From Ruegeria sp. HKCCD8929 (GTDB taxonomy: Bacteria > Pseudomonadota > Alphaproteobacteria > Rhodobacterales > Rhodobacteraceae): DNA of 64,000 nucleotides. Of the stretch, positions 28,253 through 37,696 are shown piece after piece. The notes beneath the pieces were generated by a model. The model did not search any database. It was not told where the DNA came from and saw nothing but the letters and a program-made list of their open reading frames with translations. The translations under genes and the position numbers were made by a program. The stretch spans positions 62,001 through 126,000 of the forward strand of contig NZ_WPZY01000011.1 of assembly GCF_013031405.1 (NCBI RefSeq), given 5' to 3'. The stretch's first letter is position 1, and each line of letters opens with the position of its first letter.

Positions 28253-28303
28253 ATGAGCAACCGGACCTTCATCCGTAATTTCTATTATATCCCGTCCAGA
28301 TAA
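28253..28303 (+). CDS. Candidate Phe/Tyr-rich leader peptide upstream of tyrA
   Basis: A 16-codon reading frame, MSNRTFIRNFYYIPSR, in the 231-base gap between iorB and the tyrA-like gene. Two Phe and two adjacent Tyr codons fall within seven codons, the pattern of an attenuation leader sensing charged tRNA for the pathway's products. A purine-rich GGGCAGG precedes the ATG at short spacing. The following mRNA contains a stem at 28326-28345 and an upstream cggcgg that could compete with it. No other copy was seen. It is also possible that the frame is chance; expression is not shown. Confidence 0.45.
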   Translation: MSNRTFIRNFYYIPSR

Positions 28304-28325
28304 CGGCGGGCGCTCACTCATGTTC

Positions 28326-28345
28326 AACCGCCGCGACAGGCGGTT
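28326..28345 (+). promoter_or_regulatory. Stem-loop in the tyrA leader
   Basis: A perfect 7-base-pair stem, aaccgcc (28326-28332) with ggcggtt (28339-28345), and a gcgaca loop. The cggcgg just after the leader stop (28304-28309) can pair with the ccgccg inside the left arm, so two mutually exclusive structures are possible. There is no uridine run, so any attenuation would more likely be Rho-dependent or act on translation. Confidence 0.4.
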
Positions 28346-28392
28346 CGAACGAAACACATCCCTGCATCGCGGCTTTCTCCCGGAGTATCCCG

Positions 28393-29175
28393 ATGCAATC
28401 CCGACCCCTCATTCGTTCTGTTGGCCTGATCGGCTTTGGCGCCTTTGGCCGCCTCATCGCCCGGCACCTCGCGCCGCTGACACCGCTGGTGGCGCATGAT
28501 CCCCGCCCGGTCCCGGCGGATATGGCAGGAGTGTCCTTTGGCACGCTGCCACAGGCTGCCGCCTGCGATCTGGTCATCCTCGCGGTCCCGGTGGCGCAGT
28601 TGGAACCCGTCCTGACCGACCTCGCCCCGCATCTGCGGCCCGACGCCGTGGTTGCGGATGTCAGCTCGGTCAAGGTCACACCCGTCCAGCTGATGGAGCG
28701 CCTACTGCCCGCGCATGTGAGCATTGTCGGCACCCATCCCCTGTTCGGCCCGCAAAGCTCCGCTGACGGCATCGCGGGCCGCAAGATCGCCCTCTGCCGG
28801 GTACGCGGAAATGCCTGCCTGACACTCGCCGCCCTCTGCCGCAAACTGCTGGGTCTGCGCCCCCATCTGGTCTCGCCCGAGGATCATGACCGGGAGGCGG
28901 CGGTGGTGCAGGGCCTGACTCATTTCATCGCGCAGATCGTGTCCCGGATCGACCCGCTGCCCGACCGCCTGACCACGGTCAGCTTCGACAAGCTGCGCGA
29001 GGCCATCGACATGGTCCGCCACGACCCACCCGGCGTGTTCGAAGCTATTGAGCGCAGCAACCCGTTTGCCGCCCCGGTCCGGGACCGTTTTCTAAGCGAA
29101 GCGCTGGAACTGGCAGGTGACCTGGACCGGCCCATAGCACTTCGCGAAATACCTGAAGCACCTGACGCTGCCTGA
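28393..29175 (+). CDS. tyrA: Prephenate/arogenate dehydrogenase family protein
   Basis: A 260-residue NAD(P)-dependent dehydrogenase of the TyrA family, which oxidatively decarboxylates prephenate or arogenate on the way to tyrosine. The dinucleotide motif is VGLIGFGAFGRLIARHL (residues about 10 to 26). Other family blocks are LVILAVPVAQLEPVL, VADVSSVKV and VGTHPLFGPQSS, with the substrate-binding His, and HDREAAVVQGLTHFIA. It is shorter than standard TyrA (about 280 to 310 residues), mainly at the C-terminus, and has no ACT domain. GGAG eight bases upstream supports ATG 28393. The stop codon lies inside a palindromic repeat. Confidence 0.85.
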   Translation: MQSRPLIRSVGLIGFGAFGRLIARHLAPLTPLVAHDPRPVPADMAGVSFGTLPQAAACDLVILAVPVAQLEPVLTDLAPHLRPDAVVADVSSVKVTPVQLMERLLPAHVSIVGTHPLFGPQSSADGIAGRKIALCRVRGNACLTLAALCRKLLGLRPHLVSPEDHDREAAVVQGLTHFIAQIVSRIDPLPDRLTTVSFDKLREAIDMVRHDPPGVFEAIERSNPFAAPVRDRFLSEALELAGDLDRPIALREIPEAPDAA

Positions 29176-29212
29176 AATCAAAGATTTCGGGCACGTTCGG
29201 CGATGCCGGATG
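29147..29212. repeat. Dispersed palindromic element with gaaatcaaagatttc core, copy 1
   Basis: An 11-base-pair stem (29169-29179 with 29183-29193, loop aaa) sits within about 60 bases that resemble the copy at 42807-42870: cctga..cacc..acgc.gcc, the core, then cgt..gg.gatgc.gg.tg. The tyrA stop codon is within the left arm. The shared flanks show these are copies of one element rather than two chance hairpins. It may also serve as a transcript end for tyrA. Confidence 0.65.
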
Positions 29213-29239
29213 GATCCAGTTCTCTGCGAAGTTCTGTAA

Positions 29240-30019
29240 TCAGGCAGATTTCTGGAACAAACCGGTGCGCTTACCCTCGACCCAACCGCGCGCCGCATCG
29301 CCAAAGGCCTGAAACAGCGGGCGCGAAACCGGATCGTTGGCCGCATCCCACTCCGGATGCCACTGCACCGACAGGGTAAAGCCCGGCGCATCCTTGACAT
29401 AGGTGGCCTCGGGCGTGCCGTCCGGGGCATGACCATCGATCACGATCCCCTGCCCCGGCACCTTGATCCCCTGCCCGTGCAGCGTGTTGGTCATCACCTC
29501 GGGCGCCCCGAACAGACGGTGGAAGACGCCGCCCTCGGTCAACGTCACCACGTGGCGCAGGGCAAATTTCTCTTCTAGAGTGCCATCTGGCGGCATCCGG
29601 TGGTTCATCCGCCCCGGAAGCTCGCGGATCTCAGGATAAAGCGTGCCGCCCAGCGCCACGTTCACCTCCTGAAACCCGCGGCAGATGCCCAGAAACGGCT
29701 GGCCGCGCTCAACGCAGGCCCGGATCAGCGGCAGGGTTATGGCATCGCGCGCCCGGTCGAACTCCCCATGCGCCTCGGTCGCGGCCTCGCCGTATTCCTC
29801 AGGGTGCACATTTGGCCGTCCGCCGGTCAGCAGGAACCCGTCACAGATCTCCATCAGTTCGGCAACCGAGACAAAACGCGGATCGGCAGGAACCAGCAGC
29901 GGCAAACATCCCGACACATTGGCCACCGCGTCCGAGTTCATCGTCCCCCCCGCATGGGTGGGGTACTGGTCGTTCATCAGATAGGAGTTGCCAATGATGC
30001 CAACAACCGGACGCGCCAT
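29240..30019 (-). CDS. Gamma-glutamyl-gamma-aminobutyrate hydrolase family (class I glutamine amidotransferase-like)
   Basis: A 259-residue hydrolase of the PuuD-like peptidase C26 family. The nucleophile elbow is FLGICRGFQEVNVALGGTLYPEI with the catalytic Cys, and the His-Glu pair is in LSVQWHPEWD. Early motifs PTHAGGTMNSDAV and GFLLTGGRPNVHPEEYGE are typical of the family. Members cleave gamma-glutamyl amides in polyamine catabolism. No other puu genes are adjacent, so the substrate is open. It is convergent with tyrA and divergent from the PAP2 gene. Confidence 0.88.
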   Translation of the reverse strand: MARPVVGIIGNSYLMNDQYPTHAGGTMNSDAVANVSGCLPLLVPADPRFVSVAELMEICDGFLLTGGRPNVHPEEYGEAATEAHGEFDRARDAITLPLIRACVERGQPFLGICRGFQEVNVALGGTLYPEIRELPGRMNHRMPPDGTLEEKFALRHVVTLTEGGVFHRLFGAPEVMTNTLHGQGIKVPGQGIVIDGHAPDGTPEATYVKDAPGFTLSVQWHPEWDAANDPVSRPLFQAFGDAARGWVEGKRTGLFQKSA

Positions 30020-30191
30020 TCAATCCTCGTACACAATCAAACCGTTCAGACCTTCATGCCAAAACCAGCCCGGGTTTCAAAGTGCGGTTTCGCAGCCTCG
30101 ACTGTGAATTTCTCAACAATCCCGCAAAAGTAACAAAGATTGGACACAAAGCCGGTGGAAATTGCGCCAAACAGCAGGAGTGTGGCATCAC

Positions 30192-31148
30192 ATGACCGAG
30201 TTGTCGGTTCAGACCAACGTGACATCCCCCACGCAAGGCGCGCGTATCGTTCTTGACCGGAATGAGCGCGTCCTGATCGGGCTTCTCGCCGGGGCGGCAA
30301 TGCTATGCGTGGCTCTGGCGGCGCTAAAGGGGCAGGCGGTGGCCTGGGGGGCGTTCGGGCTGACTCTGGTGCCATCTCTGGGTTTGTTTGCCGCTGGCCT
30401 GTACATCCGCATGAAAAAGAACCAGCCCAATCTGGCCCATCTTGCAATCGCCAACAGCCTCTATCTGGGTTTTACGGGCGCCACGACACTGCTGATCTAT
30501 CTGCGCTTCCCGATGACGGGTGCCTTGTTTGATCAACAATTGGAGCGCGTCGACGCCGCTCTTGGCTATTCCTGGCCCGATTTCGTGCAATCCGTGGCCA
30601 CCTACCCCGAAATCGCCCGCGTTCTGGCGCTTGTCTACCACAGTTCCCTGCCGCAGCTCTTCGTGCTGATCGCAGTTCTGGCACTGACGGGCCGGATCGG
30701 GCAGCTCCACCGCGCGCTGCTGGCCGGTAGCCTCGGCCTACTGCTTACCACCTTGATCTGGTGGTTGGCCCCCAGCATTGGCCCCTCGGCGTTCCACAAT
30801 ATCCCGGCCGAGACGGCCGAAGCCATGAACCTGGTCACCAATATGCAATATGGCGCGTATCTGAGACAGTTGGTGGATCATGGCCTGCCAGTGATTTCAC
30901 CGACCGACATCGTCGGCACCATCGCTTTTCCGTCTTATCACACGGTCATGGCGCTACTGATGATCTGGTATCTGCGGGGCACGGTGCTGTTTTTGCCGGC
31001 GCTCGCCCTCAACCTCGCCATGGTGCCGGCGATCCTGTCACATGGCGGCCATTACCTGACGGACATGGCGGGCGGGATCGCGACCTTTGCCATCGCCGCC
31101 TGGCTGGCCGGAAAACTGGCCAGCGATCCCCGTCCGGCTGCGCGTTAA
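30192..31148 (+). CDS. PAP2 superfamily membrane phosphatase (AUR1-like)
   Basis: A 318-residue inner-membrane protein with about six helices and a PAP2_3-type active site. The phosphatase motifs are FPSYHTVMALLMIWYL (in place of the usual PSGH) and LSHGGHYLTDMAGG with the nucleophile His and its Asp. Proteins of this type act on lipid phosphates or as inositol-phosphoceramide synthase-like transferases. ATG 30192 (MTELSVQ) was chosen; CAGGAG lies upstream at longish spacing and an in-frame start at 30162 adds ten residues. It is convergent with glcG. Confidence 0.83.
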   Translation: MTELSVQTNVTSPTQGARIVLDRNERVLIGLLAGAAMLCVALAALKGQAVAWGAFGLTLVPSLGLFAAGLYIRMKKNQPNLAHLAIANSLYLGFTGATTLLIYLRFPMTGALFDQQLERVDAALGYSWPDFVQSVATYPEIARVLALVYHSSLPQLFVLIAVLALTGRIGQLHRALLAGSLGLLLTTLIWWLAPSIGPSAFHNIPAETAEAMNLVTNMQYGAYLRQLVDHGLPVISPTDIVGTIAFPSYHTVMALLMIWYLRGTVLFLPALALNLAMVPAILSHGGHYLTDMAGGIATFAIAAWLAGKLASDPRPAAR

Positions 31149-31151
31149 GGA

Positions 31152-31577
31152 TCAGATTTCGCCGCTCAGCCCAGCGCCTTCGATCCCGGCCAGAGCCGCC
31201 GCGGCATCGTTGTCCGACGTGTCGCCGGTGACCCCAACCGCCCCGATCACCGCACCCTTCTTATCACGCACCAGCGCGCCGCCCGGCACCGGCACCACCT
31301 GCCCGCCATAAACGCCATTCACCGCAGCCATGAAATACCCCTGTGCCTCGGCCCGCTGCATCTGGGCAGTGCCAGCCATGCCCAGCATCACCGAGCCATA
31401 AGCCTTGCCATGCGCGATCGCGAACCGCCCCGGCGCCGCACCATCCTCGCGCTCGAACGCGATGACATGCCCGCCCGCATCCAGCACCACGACCGAGAGC
31501 GGCTTCAGCTCCATCTCCCGACCCTTGTCCAGCGTCTTGCGAATGATCGTGCGCGCCTTGCGCAAAGAAATCACCAT
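31152..31577 (-). CDS. GlcG/HbpS family heme-binding or flavin-like accessory protein
   Basis: A 141-residue protein of the GlcG/HbpS (DUF336) family, with LSVVVLDAGGHVIAFEREDGAAPGRFAIAHGKAYGSVMLG and the glycine-rich GGQVVPVPGGALVRDKKGAVIGAVGVTGDTSDND. Family members are found beside glycolate and glyoxylate genes (E. coli glcG) or bind haem (HbpS); the function here is unknown. It is encoded just downstream of malate synthase G on the same strand, as in the glc operon, though an 82-base gap with a palindromic repeat separates them. Confidence 0.88.
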   Translation of the reverse strand: MVISLRKARTIIRKTLDKGREMELKPLSVVVLDAGGHVIAFEREDGAAPGRFAIAHGKAYGSVMLGMAGTAQMQRAEAQGYFMAAVNGVYGGQVVPVPGGALVRDKKGAVIGAVGVTGDTSDNDAAAALAGIEGAGLSGEI

Positions 31578-31598
31578 CCCTGCTTCCTTCTTCTGTTC

Positions 31599-31642
31599 AA
31601 AAATATCCTCGGGGGAGCGCGAGGGGGCAGACAGCCCCCTCG
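31599..31642. repeat. Dispersed palindromic intergenic element, copy B
   Basis: Resembles copy A at 4601-4643: tatcctcgggggagcgcgag followed by an inverted repeat, cgagggggc (31620-31628), loop agaca, gccccctcg (31634-31642). It lies between glcB and glcG, so it would form a stem-loop in their shared transcript and may act as an intercistronic stabiliser or partial stop. Confidence 0.6.
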
Positions 31643-31659
31643 TTCCCGTCCCTTGCCGC

Positions 31660-33807
31660 TCAGCCCAGGCTGGCCTTCAGTTCCAGACGCCGCCCATGCA
31701 AAACCGGCTCGGTATAGCCCGAAGGCTGCACCCGCCCCTTGAAGACCAGATCGCAGGCCGCCTGGAACGCGATCCCGTCAAACCCCGGCGCCATCGGCCT
31801 GTACGTCGGATCATCCGCATTCTGCCGATCCACCACGGCGGCCATCTTCTGCATCGCCGCCATCACCTGCGCCTCATCGACCACACCGTGATGCAGCCAG
31901 TTGGCCAGCGCCTGGGACGAGATCCGGCAGGTCGCGCGGTCCTCCATTAGCCCGATATCGTGGATATCCGGCACTTTCGAACAGCCGACACCCTGATCGA
32001 CCCAGCGCACCACATAGCCGAGGATACCCTGCGCGTTGTTCTCCACCTCGCGGGCGATTTCCTCGTCGCTCGGGTTGCGCCCACCCAGCAGCGGAATGGT
32101 CAATAGATCGTCCAACGTACCACGCGCGCCACCAGCGGCCAGCTCGTCCTGCCGGGTCAATACGTTGACCTTGTGGTAATGAGTTGCGTGCAGCGTCGCG
32201 GCGGTGGGCGACGGCACCCAGGCGCAGGTCGCGCCCGACATCGGATGGCCGATCTTGGCCTCCAGCATATCCCCCATCCGATCCGGCATCGCCCACATGC
32301 CCTTGCCGATCTGCGCCCGGCCCTTCAGCCCGCAGGCCAGCCCGATATCGACGTTGCGATCCTCGTAAGACGCAATCCACGGCGTGTTCTTGATATCGCC
32401 CTTGGGCAGCATCGGCCCGGCCTCCATCGAGGTATGGATTTCGTCGCCGGTGCGATCCAAAAAGCCAGTATTGATAAAGGCCACCCGCGACTTCGCAGCG
32501 CGGATGCACTCCTTGAGGTTCACCGAAGTCCGCCGCTCCTCATCCATGATGCCCAGCTTCACCGTGTTGCGCGGCAGACCCAGAATGGCCTCGACCATAT
32601 CGAAGATCTCGACCGAGAACGCCACCTCCTCCGGCCCGTGCATCTTGGGCTTGACCACATAGACCGAGCCATGGTCCGAGTTGCCGCCCTCGCGCTGCAG
32701 ATCGTGCATCGCGATCATGGTGGTGCAGAGCGCATCCAGCAGCCCCTCACCGATCTCGTTGCCTTCGGCATCGAGCACCGCCGGATTGGTCATCAGGTGG
32801 CCCACATTGCGCACCAGCATCAGCGAGCGGCCCTTGAGCATCACCTCAGAGCCATCAATCGCCGTGTAGTTCAGATCATCGACTAGTTCCCGTGTGAAAG
32901 TCCTTCCGCCCTTGGTCACCTCTTCGGTCAGGTTACCCTTCATCAGACCCAACCAATTGCCGTAGGCCAGCACCTTGTCCTCGGCATCAACAGCCGCCAC
33001 AGAGTCCTCACAGTCCATGATGGTGGAGAGCGCGGCCTCCAGTATGACATCAGCGATGCGAGCCGGATCTGTTTTGCCGATAGGATGGTTGTCGTCCAAA
33101 ACGATCCGAATGTGCAGATCGTTGTTTTTGAAAACGATTTCCTGACAGTCCTGCTTAAACCCAACAAGCTGTTCGCTCCGAAGCAGTTTGCGTTCAGCGT
33201 CTTCCGTCCTAAACACAAGCCCATCCGGTTCCAAATCGAATCCTGTCACGTCGGCCCAATTGGCGCCCGCCAACGGCACGGCCTCATCTAGGAACCCTTT
33301 CGCCCACGCGATCACTCGCGCACCACGGGCTGCGTCATAGCCCTTGCCCGCAGGCACATCGCCCATCGCATCGGTGCCGTAGAGCGCATCATAGAGGCTG
33401 CCCCAGCGCGCATTGGCGGCGTTCAGTGCAAAGCGGGCGTTGGTGATGGGCACCACTAGTTGCGGGCCGGGGATCGCGGCAACCTCGGGGTCGGTATTGG
33501 CGGTGTCGATGGCAAAATCCGGCCCCTCATCGACCAGATAACCGATCTCGCGCAGGAAGGCCTCATAGGCAGCAGGGTCATGTGCCTCGCCTCGGCGCGC
33601 CACATGCCAGGCGTCGATCCGGCTTTGCATCTCGGCACGTTTGGCCAGAAGCGCGCGGTTCTTCGGCGCCAGTTCGGTCACCATACGCGCCATTCCGGCC
33701 CAGAAATTTTCGGCGTCAATCCCGGTTCCGGGCAAGGCATGATTTTCTATGAAATCCACCAGTTCCGAGGCCACCTGCAACCCGCTCCGGTTCTGTCTGC
33801 CGCTCAT
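31660..33807 (-). CDS. glcB: Malate synthase G
   Basis: A 715-residue enzyme that condenses glyoxylate with acetyl-CoA to malate; the large G isoform is typically about 723 residues. Family blocks include [87 protein letters not shown] and [24 protein letters not shown] 33807 ([11 protein letters not shown]) is preferred because GAGGGA lies at good spacing; in-frame ATGs upstream add 7 to 15 residues. No isocitrate lyase is nearby, so glyoxylate may come from glycolate oxidation or the ethylmalonyl-CoA pathway; that is inferred from related organisms. Confidence 0.96.
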   Translation of the reverse strand: MSGRQNRSGLQVASELVDFIENHALPGTGIDAENFWAGMARMVTELAPKNRALLAKRAEMQSRIDAWHVARRGEAHDPAAYEAFLREIGYLVDEGPDFAIDTANTDPEVAAIPGPQLVVPITNARFALNAANARWGSLYDALYGTDAMGDVPAGKGYDAARGARVIAWAKGFLDEAVPLAGANWADVTGFDLEPDGLVFRTEDAERKLLRSEQLVGFKQDCQEIVFKNNDLHIRIVLDDNHPIGKTDPARIADVILEAALSTIMDCEDSVAAVDAEDKVLAYGNWLGLMKGNLTEEVTKGGRTFTRELVDDLNYTAIDGSEVMLKGRSLMLVRNVGHLMTNPAVLDAEGNEIGEGLLDALCTTMIAMHDLQREGGNSDHGSVYVVKPKMHGPEEVAFSVEIFDMVEAILGLPRNTVKLGIMDEERRTSVNLKECIRAAKSRVAFINTGFLDRTGDEIHTSMEAGPMLPKGDIKNTPWIASYEDRNVDIGLACGLKGRAQIGKGMWAMPDRMGDMLEAKIGHPMSGATCAWVPSPTAATLHATHYHKVNVLTRQDELAAGGARGTLDDLLTIPLLGGRNPSDEEIAREVENNAQGILGYVVRWVDQGVGCSKVPDIHDIGLMEDRATCRISSQALANWLHHGVVDEAQVMAAMQKMAAVVDRQNADDPTYRPMAPGFDGIAFQAACDLVFKGRVQPSGYTEPVLHGRRLELKASLG

Positions 33808-34004
33808 ATCCGCCGTCCCTCTTGCCATTGTGTGCCACTGCATGCAGCCCAATTAGAACGAATGTTTCCGATAGGCAACGTGCTCCGCTGCGTCCTGCCC
33901 GCCGGAACCCGGCATCCGCGCACCCGCAGCACACGTGCACCCGCTTGCAGCCCCCGCGCGAACTCCATAACGTCGCGCCTGAGACCAACGCGATGAGGCC
34001 CCCA

Positions 34005-36557
34005 ATGCGCGACGCTTCCCCCACCACGATCTATCTCAAGGACCACACTCCGTTCGGCTATATCGTGGACAGCGTCCACCTGACCTTCGACCTTGTGCCG
34101 CACGCCACCCGCGTCACCTCGCGCATCGCGTTCCGTCCGAACCCGGACGCCGAGGACAAAACCTTCTTCCTGCATGGCGAAGAGTTGAAACTGATCCGCA
34201 CCGCCATCGACGGGCAAGAGGTCACGCCGGAACTGACCGATAAGGGCCTCACATGCCCCGTCCCCGACGCACCTTTCACGTGGGAAGCCGAGGTTGAAAT
34301 CGACCCGGGCAACAACACCGCGCTCGAAGGGCTCTACATGTCCAACGGCATGTACTGCACCCAGTGCGAGGCCGAGGGCTTCCGCAAGATCACCTATTAC
34401 CCCGACCGCCCCGACGTGATGTCCACCTTCTCCGTGCGCATCAACGGCCCCCACCCGGTGCTGCTGTCGAACGGCAACCCAACCGGATCGGGTGACGGCT
34501 GGGCCGAATGGACCGACCCGTGGCCGAAACCGGCTTATCTGTTCGCGTTGGTCGCCGGAGAGCTGGTAGCCCATTCCGACCGCTTCACCACCCGCTCGGG
34601 CCGCGACGTGGCGTTGAATCTCTATGTCCGCCCCGGCGACGAGGGTAAATGCGCTTTCGGCATGGAGGCGCTGAAGAAGTCGATGACCTGGGACGAAGAC
34701 GTCTATGGCCGCGAGTACGATCTGGACGTTTTCAATATCGTCGCGGTGGACGATTTCAACATGGGGGCGATGGAGAACAAAGGGCTGAACATCTTCAACT
34801 CCTCGGCCGTTCTGGCCAGCCCCGAAACCTCGACGGATGCCAATTTCGAACGCATCGAAGCCATCATCGCGCATGAGTATTTCCACAACTGGACCGGCAA
34901 CCGCATCACCTGCCGCGACTGGTTCCAGCTCTGCCTGAAAGAGGGGCTGACGGTGTTCCGGGACGCCCAGTTCACCTCCGACATGCGCTCGGCCTCGGTC
35001 AAACGCATCCACGACGTGATCGACCTACGCGCGCGGCAATTCCCCGAGGATCAGGGGCCGCTCTCGCACCCTGTTCGCCCGGAAAGCTTTCAGGAAATCA
35101 ACAACTTCTATACGGCGACCGTCTATGAAAAAGGCGCCGAGGTCATCGGCATGCTCAAGCGGCTAGTGGGGGATGAGCCCTATGCCAAGGCGCTGGATCT
35201 CTATTTCGACCGTCACGACGGGCAGGCCTGCACCATCGAGGATTGGTTACAAGTTTTCGAGGATGCCACGACCCGCGACCTGAGCCAGTTCAAGCGCTGG
35301 TATTCGCAGGCGGGGACGCCACGGGTGAAGGTCGAAGAGGATTGGGCCGATGGCACCTATACCCTGACCCTCAGCCAGAGCACCGCCCCCACCCCGGGCC
35401 AGTCCGAGAAGCAGCCGCAGGTGATCCCGGTCGCGGTTGGCCTGCTGGGGCCAAATGGTGACGAGGTGCTGGGCACGCAAATGCTGGAACTGACCAAGGA
35501 AAGCCAAAGCTACACCTTCGACGGGCTGGCGGCCAAACCGGTGCCCTCGATCCTGCGCGGCTTCTCAGCGCCGGTGGTTATCGACCGAGACACCACCCCC
35601 GCCGAACGCGCCTTTCTGCTGGCCCACGACACCGATCCTTTCAACCGGTGGGAGGCCGGACGCGCGCTGGCGCAAGACACGCTGTTACGCATGATCACCG
35701 AGGATGCGGCCCCGAATGCCGACTATCTCGACGGCCTGCTCGCCGTGCTGCGGGATGACAGCCTCGACCCGGCCTATCGCGCCCTGATGCTCGGCCTGCC
35801 CACCCAGTCGGAACTGGCCGCCGCCCTGCACGAGCGCGGCACCACGCCCGACCCGATGGCGATCTGGACCGCGGTCGAGACGTTGCGACAGGCCACCGCC
35901 CAGCACATGCAGGACCTGCTGCCACGCCTGCACGGCCAATCGCTGATCGACGCCCCCTACCGGCCCGATGCCGAACAATCCGGCAAGCGCGCCCTTGGCA
36001 GCGCTGCGCTGGCGTTGATCTCGCGTCTCGATGGCGGGGCGCAGGCGGCGGGAGAATACGCGCGGGCCGACAACATGACGCTGCAACTGAGTGCGCTGTC
36101 CTGCCTGTTGAAGTCCGGCAAGGGTGAAACGGAACTGGCCGCCTTCTACGACCAGTGGCAACACGACCGTCTGGTGATCGACAAGTGGTTCGGCCTGCAG
36201 ATCGCGCTGGCGGCGCCGGACAAGACGCCGGGGTTGACCAAGACGCTGACCGAACACGCGGATTTCAACTGGAAAAACCCCAACCGCTTCCGCGCGGTGA
36301 TGGGCGCGCTGGCGATGAACCACGCGGGCTTTCACCATGAAAGCGGCGCGGGGTACGAGTTGCTGGCCGACTGGCTGATCCGCCTCGACCCGGTCAACCC
36401 GCAGACCACCGCCCGCATGTGCACCGCCTTCCAGACCTGGAAACGTTACGATGCGGACCGGCAGGACCTGATCCGGGCGCAGCTGATGCGCATTCTGGCC
36501 CAACTCGATCTGAGCCGCGACAGCCGGGAAATGCTTGAACGGATCAAGGCGGCCTGA
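34005..36557 (+). CDS. pepN: Aminopeptidase N (M1 family)
   Basis: An 850-residue zinc metallopeptidase that removes N-terminal residues from peptides. The substrate-anchoring motif GAMEN is at about residues 254 to 258, and the zinc site HEYFH-x18-E starts at about residue 290 (HEYFHNWTGNRITCRDWFQLCLKEG). The C-terminal helical domain (SRLDGGAQAAGEYARAD ... HADFNWKNPNRFRAVMGALAMN) matches E. coli-type PepN. The frame is open 60 codons further upstream, but that part is not family-like. ATG 34005 (MRDASPTTIYLKDHTPFGY) is chosen; ATG 33993 is possible. Divergent from glcB. Confidence 0.95.
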   Translation: MRDASPTTIYLKDHTPFGYIVDSVHLTFDLVPHATRVTSRIAFRPNPDAEDKTFFLHGEELKLIRTAIDGQEVTPELTDKGLTCPVPDAPFTWEAEVEIDPGNNTALEGLYMSNGMYCTQCEAEGFRKITYYPDRPDVMSTFSVRINGPHPVLLSNGNPTGSGDGWAEWTDPWPKPAYLFALVAGELVAHSDRFTTRSGRDVALNLYVRPGDEGKCAFGMEALKKSMTWDEDVYGREYDLDVFNIVAVDDFNMGAMENKGLNIFNSSAVLASPETSTDANFERIEAIIAHEYFHNWTGNRITCRDWFQLCLKEGLTVFRDAQFTSDMRSASVKRIHDVIDLRARQFPEDQGPLSHPVRPESFQEINNFYTATVYEKGAEVIGMLKRLVGDEPYAKALDLYFDRHDGQACTIEDWLQVFEDATTRDLSQFKRWYSQAGTPRVKVEEDWADGTYTLTLSQSTAPTPGQSEKQPQVIPVAVGLLGPNGDEVLGTQMLELTKESQSYTFDGLAAKPVPSILRGFSAPVVIDRDTTPAERAFLLAHDTDPFNRWEAGRALAQDTLLRMITEDAAPNADYLDGLLAVLRDDSLDPAYRALMLGLPTQSELAAALHERGTTPDPMAIWTAVETLRQATAQHMQDLLPRLHGQSLIDAPYRPDAEQSGKRALGSAALALISRLDGGAQAAGEYARADNMTLQLSALSCLLKSGKGETELAAFYDQWQHDRLVIDKWFGLQIALAAPDKTPGLTKTLTEHADFNWKNPNRFRAVMGALAMNHAGFHHESGAGYELLADWLIRLDPVNPQTTARMCTAFQTWKRYDADRQDLIRAQLMRILAQLDLSRDSREMLERIKAA

Positions 36558-36607
36558 TCTAAACCCAAGTGTGCTGTACGCGAGTAGATCATTCAGGAGT
36601 TGATTTC

Positions 36608-37132
36608 GTGCCCATCCTCATTGCCGCCGTTGGCATCCTTGCCGCTGTTTTCTTTTTTCTGATACACGCCCGCCGTACTGCCGAAATGGCGGGAGAGCTG
36701 GCAGATATGGCCAATGACGTGCGCCTCGCGGCCCGCCGCTTCGGTTTTCGCCGCAATAGCAGCCTGCACCCGGTCGAAGCGATCGACGATCCGGACCTCG
36801 CAATCGCCGCCATGGCCATCGCGTTTCAGGAGCTCGACGGCCTGCCCACTCAGGATCAGCGCGACCGCCTGCATGTGCAACTACGCAAAACGCTGAGCAT
36901 GGATGCAGAAACCGCAGAAGAGGCCATCGTCCTGTCGCGCTGGCTGGTTGCGCAATGCGGCGGCGCCGATCCGGCGCTATCGCGTATCGGGCGCAAACTG
37001 TTCAAACTCGCGGGAACAGAAACGCTGCAACCTCTGTTGAGTGTAATCCGGGGCAGTTTGGATGCGGACGCCGATCTGACAGTGCGGCAGAAAGAGGCGC
37101 TGGGGGACATCCAGCGTGTCTTCAAGCTCTGA
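36608..37132 (+). CDS. Membrane-anchored protein with TerB-like helical domain (hypothetical)
   Basis: A 174-residue protein with an N-terminal membrane anchor (PILIAAVGILAAVFFFLIHARR), a basic connector (RLAARRFGFRR) and a helical domain (about residues 65 to 170) rich in short acidic and hydrophobic repeats. The pattern AAMAIAFQELDGLPTQDQRDRL...LRKTLSMDAETAEEAI resembles TerB/co-chaperone-like helical domains, but this is tentative. GTG 36608 is chosen because AGGAG lies eight bases upstream; an in-frame GTG at 36569 lacks one. It follows pepN after about 50 bases. Confidence 0.7.
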   Translation: MPILIAAVGILAAVFFFLIHARRTAEMAGELADMANDVRLAARRFGFRRNSSLHPVEAIDDPDLAIAAMAIAFQELDGLPTQDQRDRLHVQLRKTLSMDAETAEEAIVLSRWLVAQCGGADPALSRIGRKLFKLAGTETLQPLLSVIRGSLDADADLTVRQKEALGDIQRVFKL

Positions 37133-37264
37133 GAAAGTGCGCGTGCGCAAGACCCCACCGATCACCACGGCAAGCGCCGATGAGGTTGCATGTAGCGGTC
37201 CAATCCCGCCACTGGTCTTGCACGTCCACATCATGTTGACCACAGATAACGTGACGGGCGATCA

Positions 37265-37696
37265 GTGACAGAGCCCTTTCGCTTTACCCGCCACAACCGT
37301 GCCCCGCGCACGGTGGCGATCTTGATCCTGATCTATGCCGCGCTCATTGCCGCGATCATCCTGTTCGACGCCGCTTGGTGGCTGATGGCGCTGCTAGCGC
37401 TGCCCACCCTGCCCGCGCTCTGGGATCTTTATGCCGATACCAGCGCCGGGCTCTCGATCGAGGGCGGAGAGCTGCGCTGGTTCACCGGCAGCCGCAGTGG
37501 CGCGGTGCGGCTGGAGGAAATCAAATACATGCGGTTCGACACCCGCTGGGACTTCTCGGTGCGGGTCTCGGCCTGCCTGCGCTCGGGCAAACGTATCCGG
37601 CTGCCGGATGAAGCCCTGCCACCACACCGCGCGTTCGAACAGAGGCTAACCGATCTGGGCCTGCAGGTGGTGCGCCATCATTTCAGGGTGTTCTGA
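37265..37696 (+). CDS. Two-helix membrane protein of unknown function
   Basis: A 143-residue protein starting at a GTG. Two adjacent hydrophobic helices (about residues 16 to 54) are followed by a soluble C-terminal part with alternating beta-type segments (GLSIEGGELRWFTGSRSGAVRLEEIKYMRFDTRWDFSVRVSACLRSG), which resembles a PH-like membrane-associated domain such as bPH2. I do not recognise a specific family. It lies 132 bases after the TerB-like gene. Confidence 0.65.
   Translation: MTEPFRFTRHNRAPRTVAILILIYAALIAAIILFDAAWWLMALLALPTLPALWDLYADTSAGLSIEGGELRWFTGSRSGAVRLEEIKYMRFDTRWDFSVRVSACLRSGKRIRLPDEALPPHRAFEQRLTDLGLQVVRHHFRVF

Noticed and set aside
33822..34004. N-terminal extension of pepN
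   Set aside because: The translation is Pro/Arg-rich and not family-like; the M1 domain starts right after ATG 34005.
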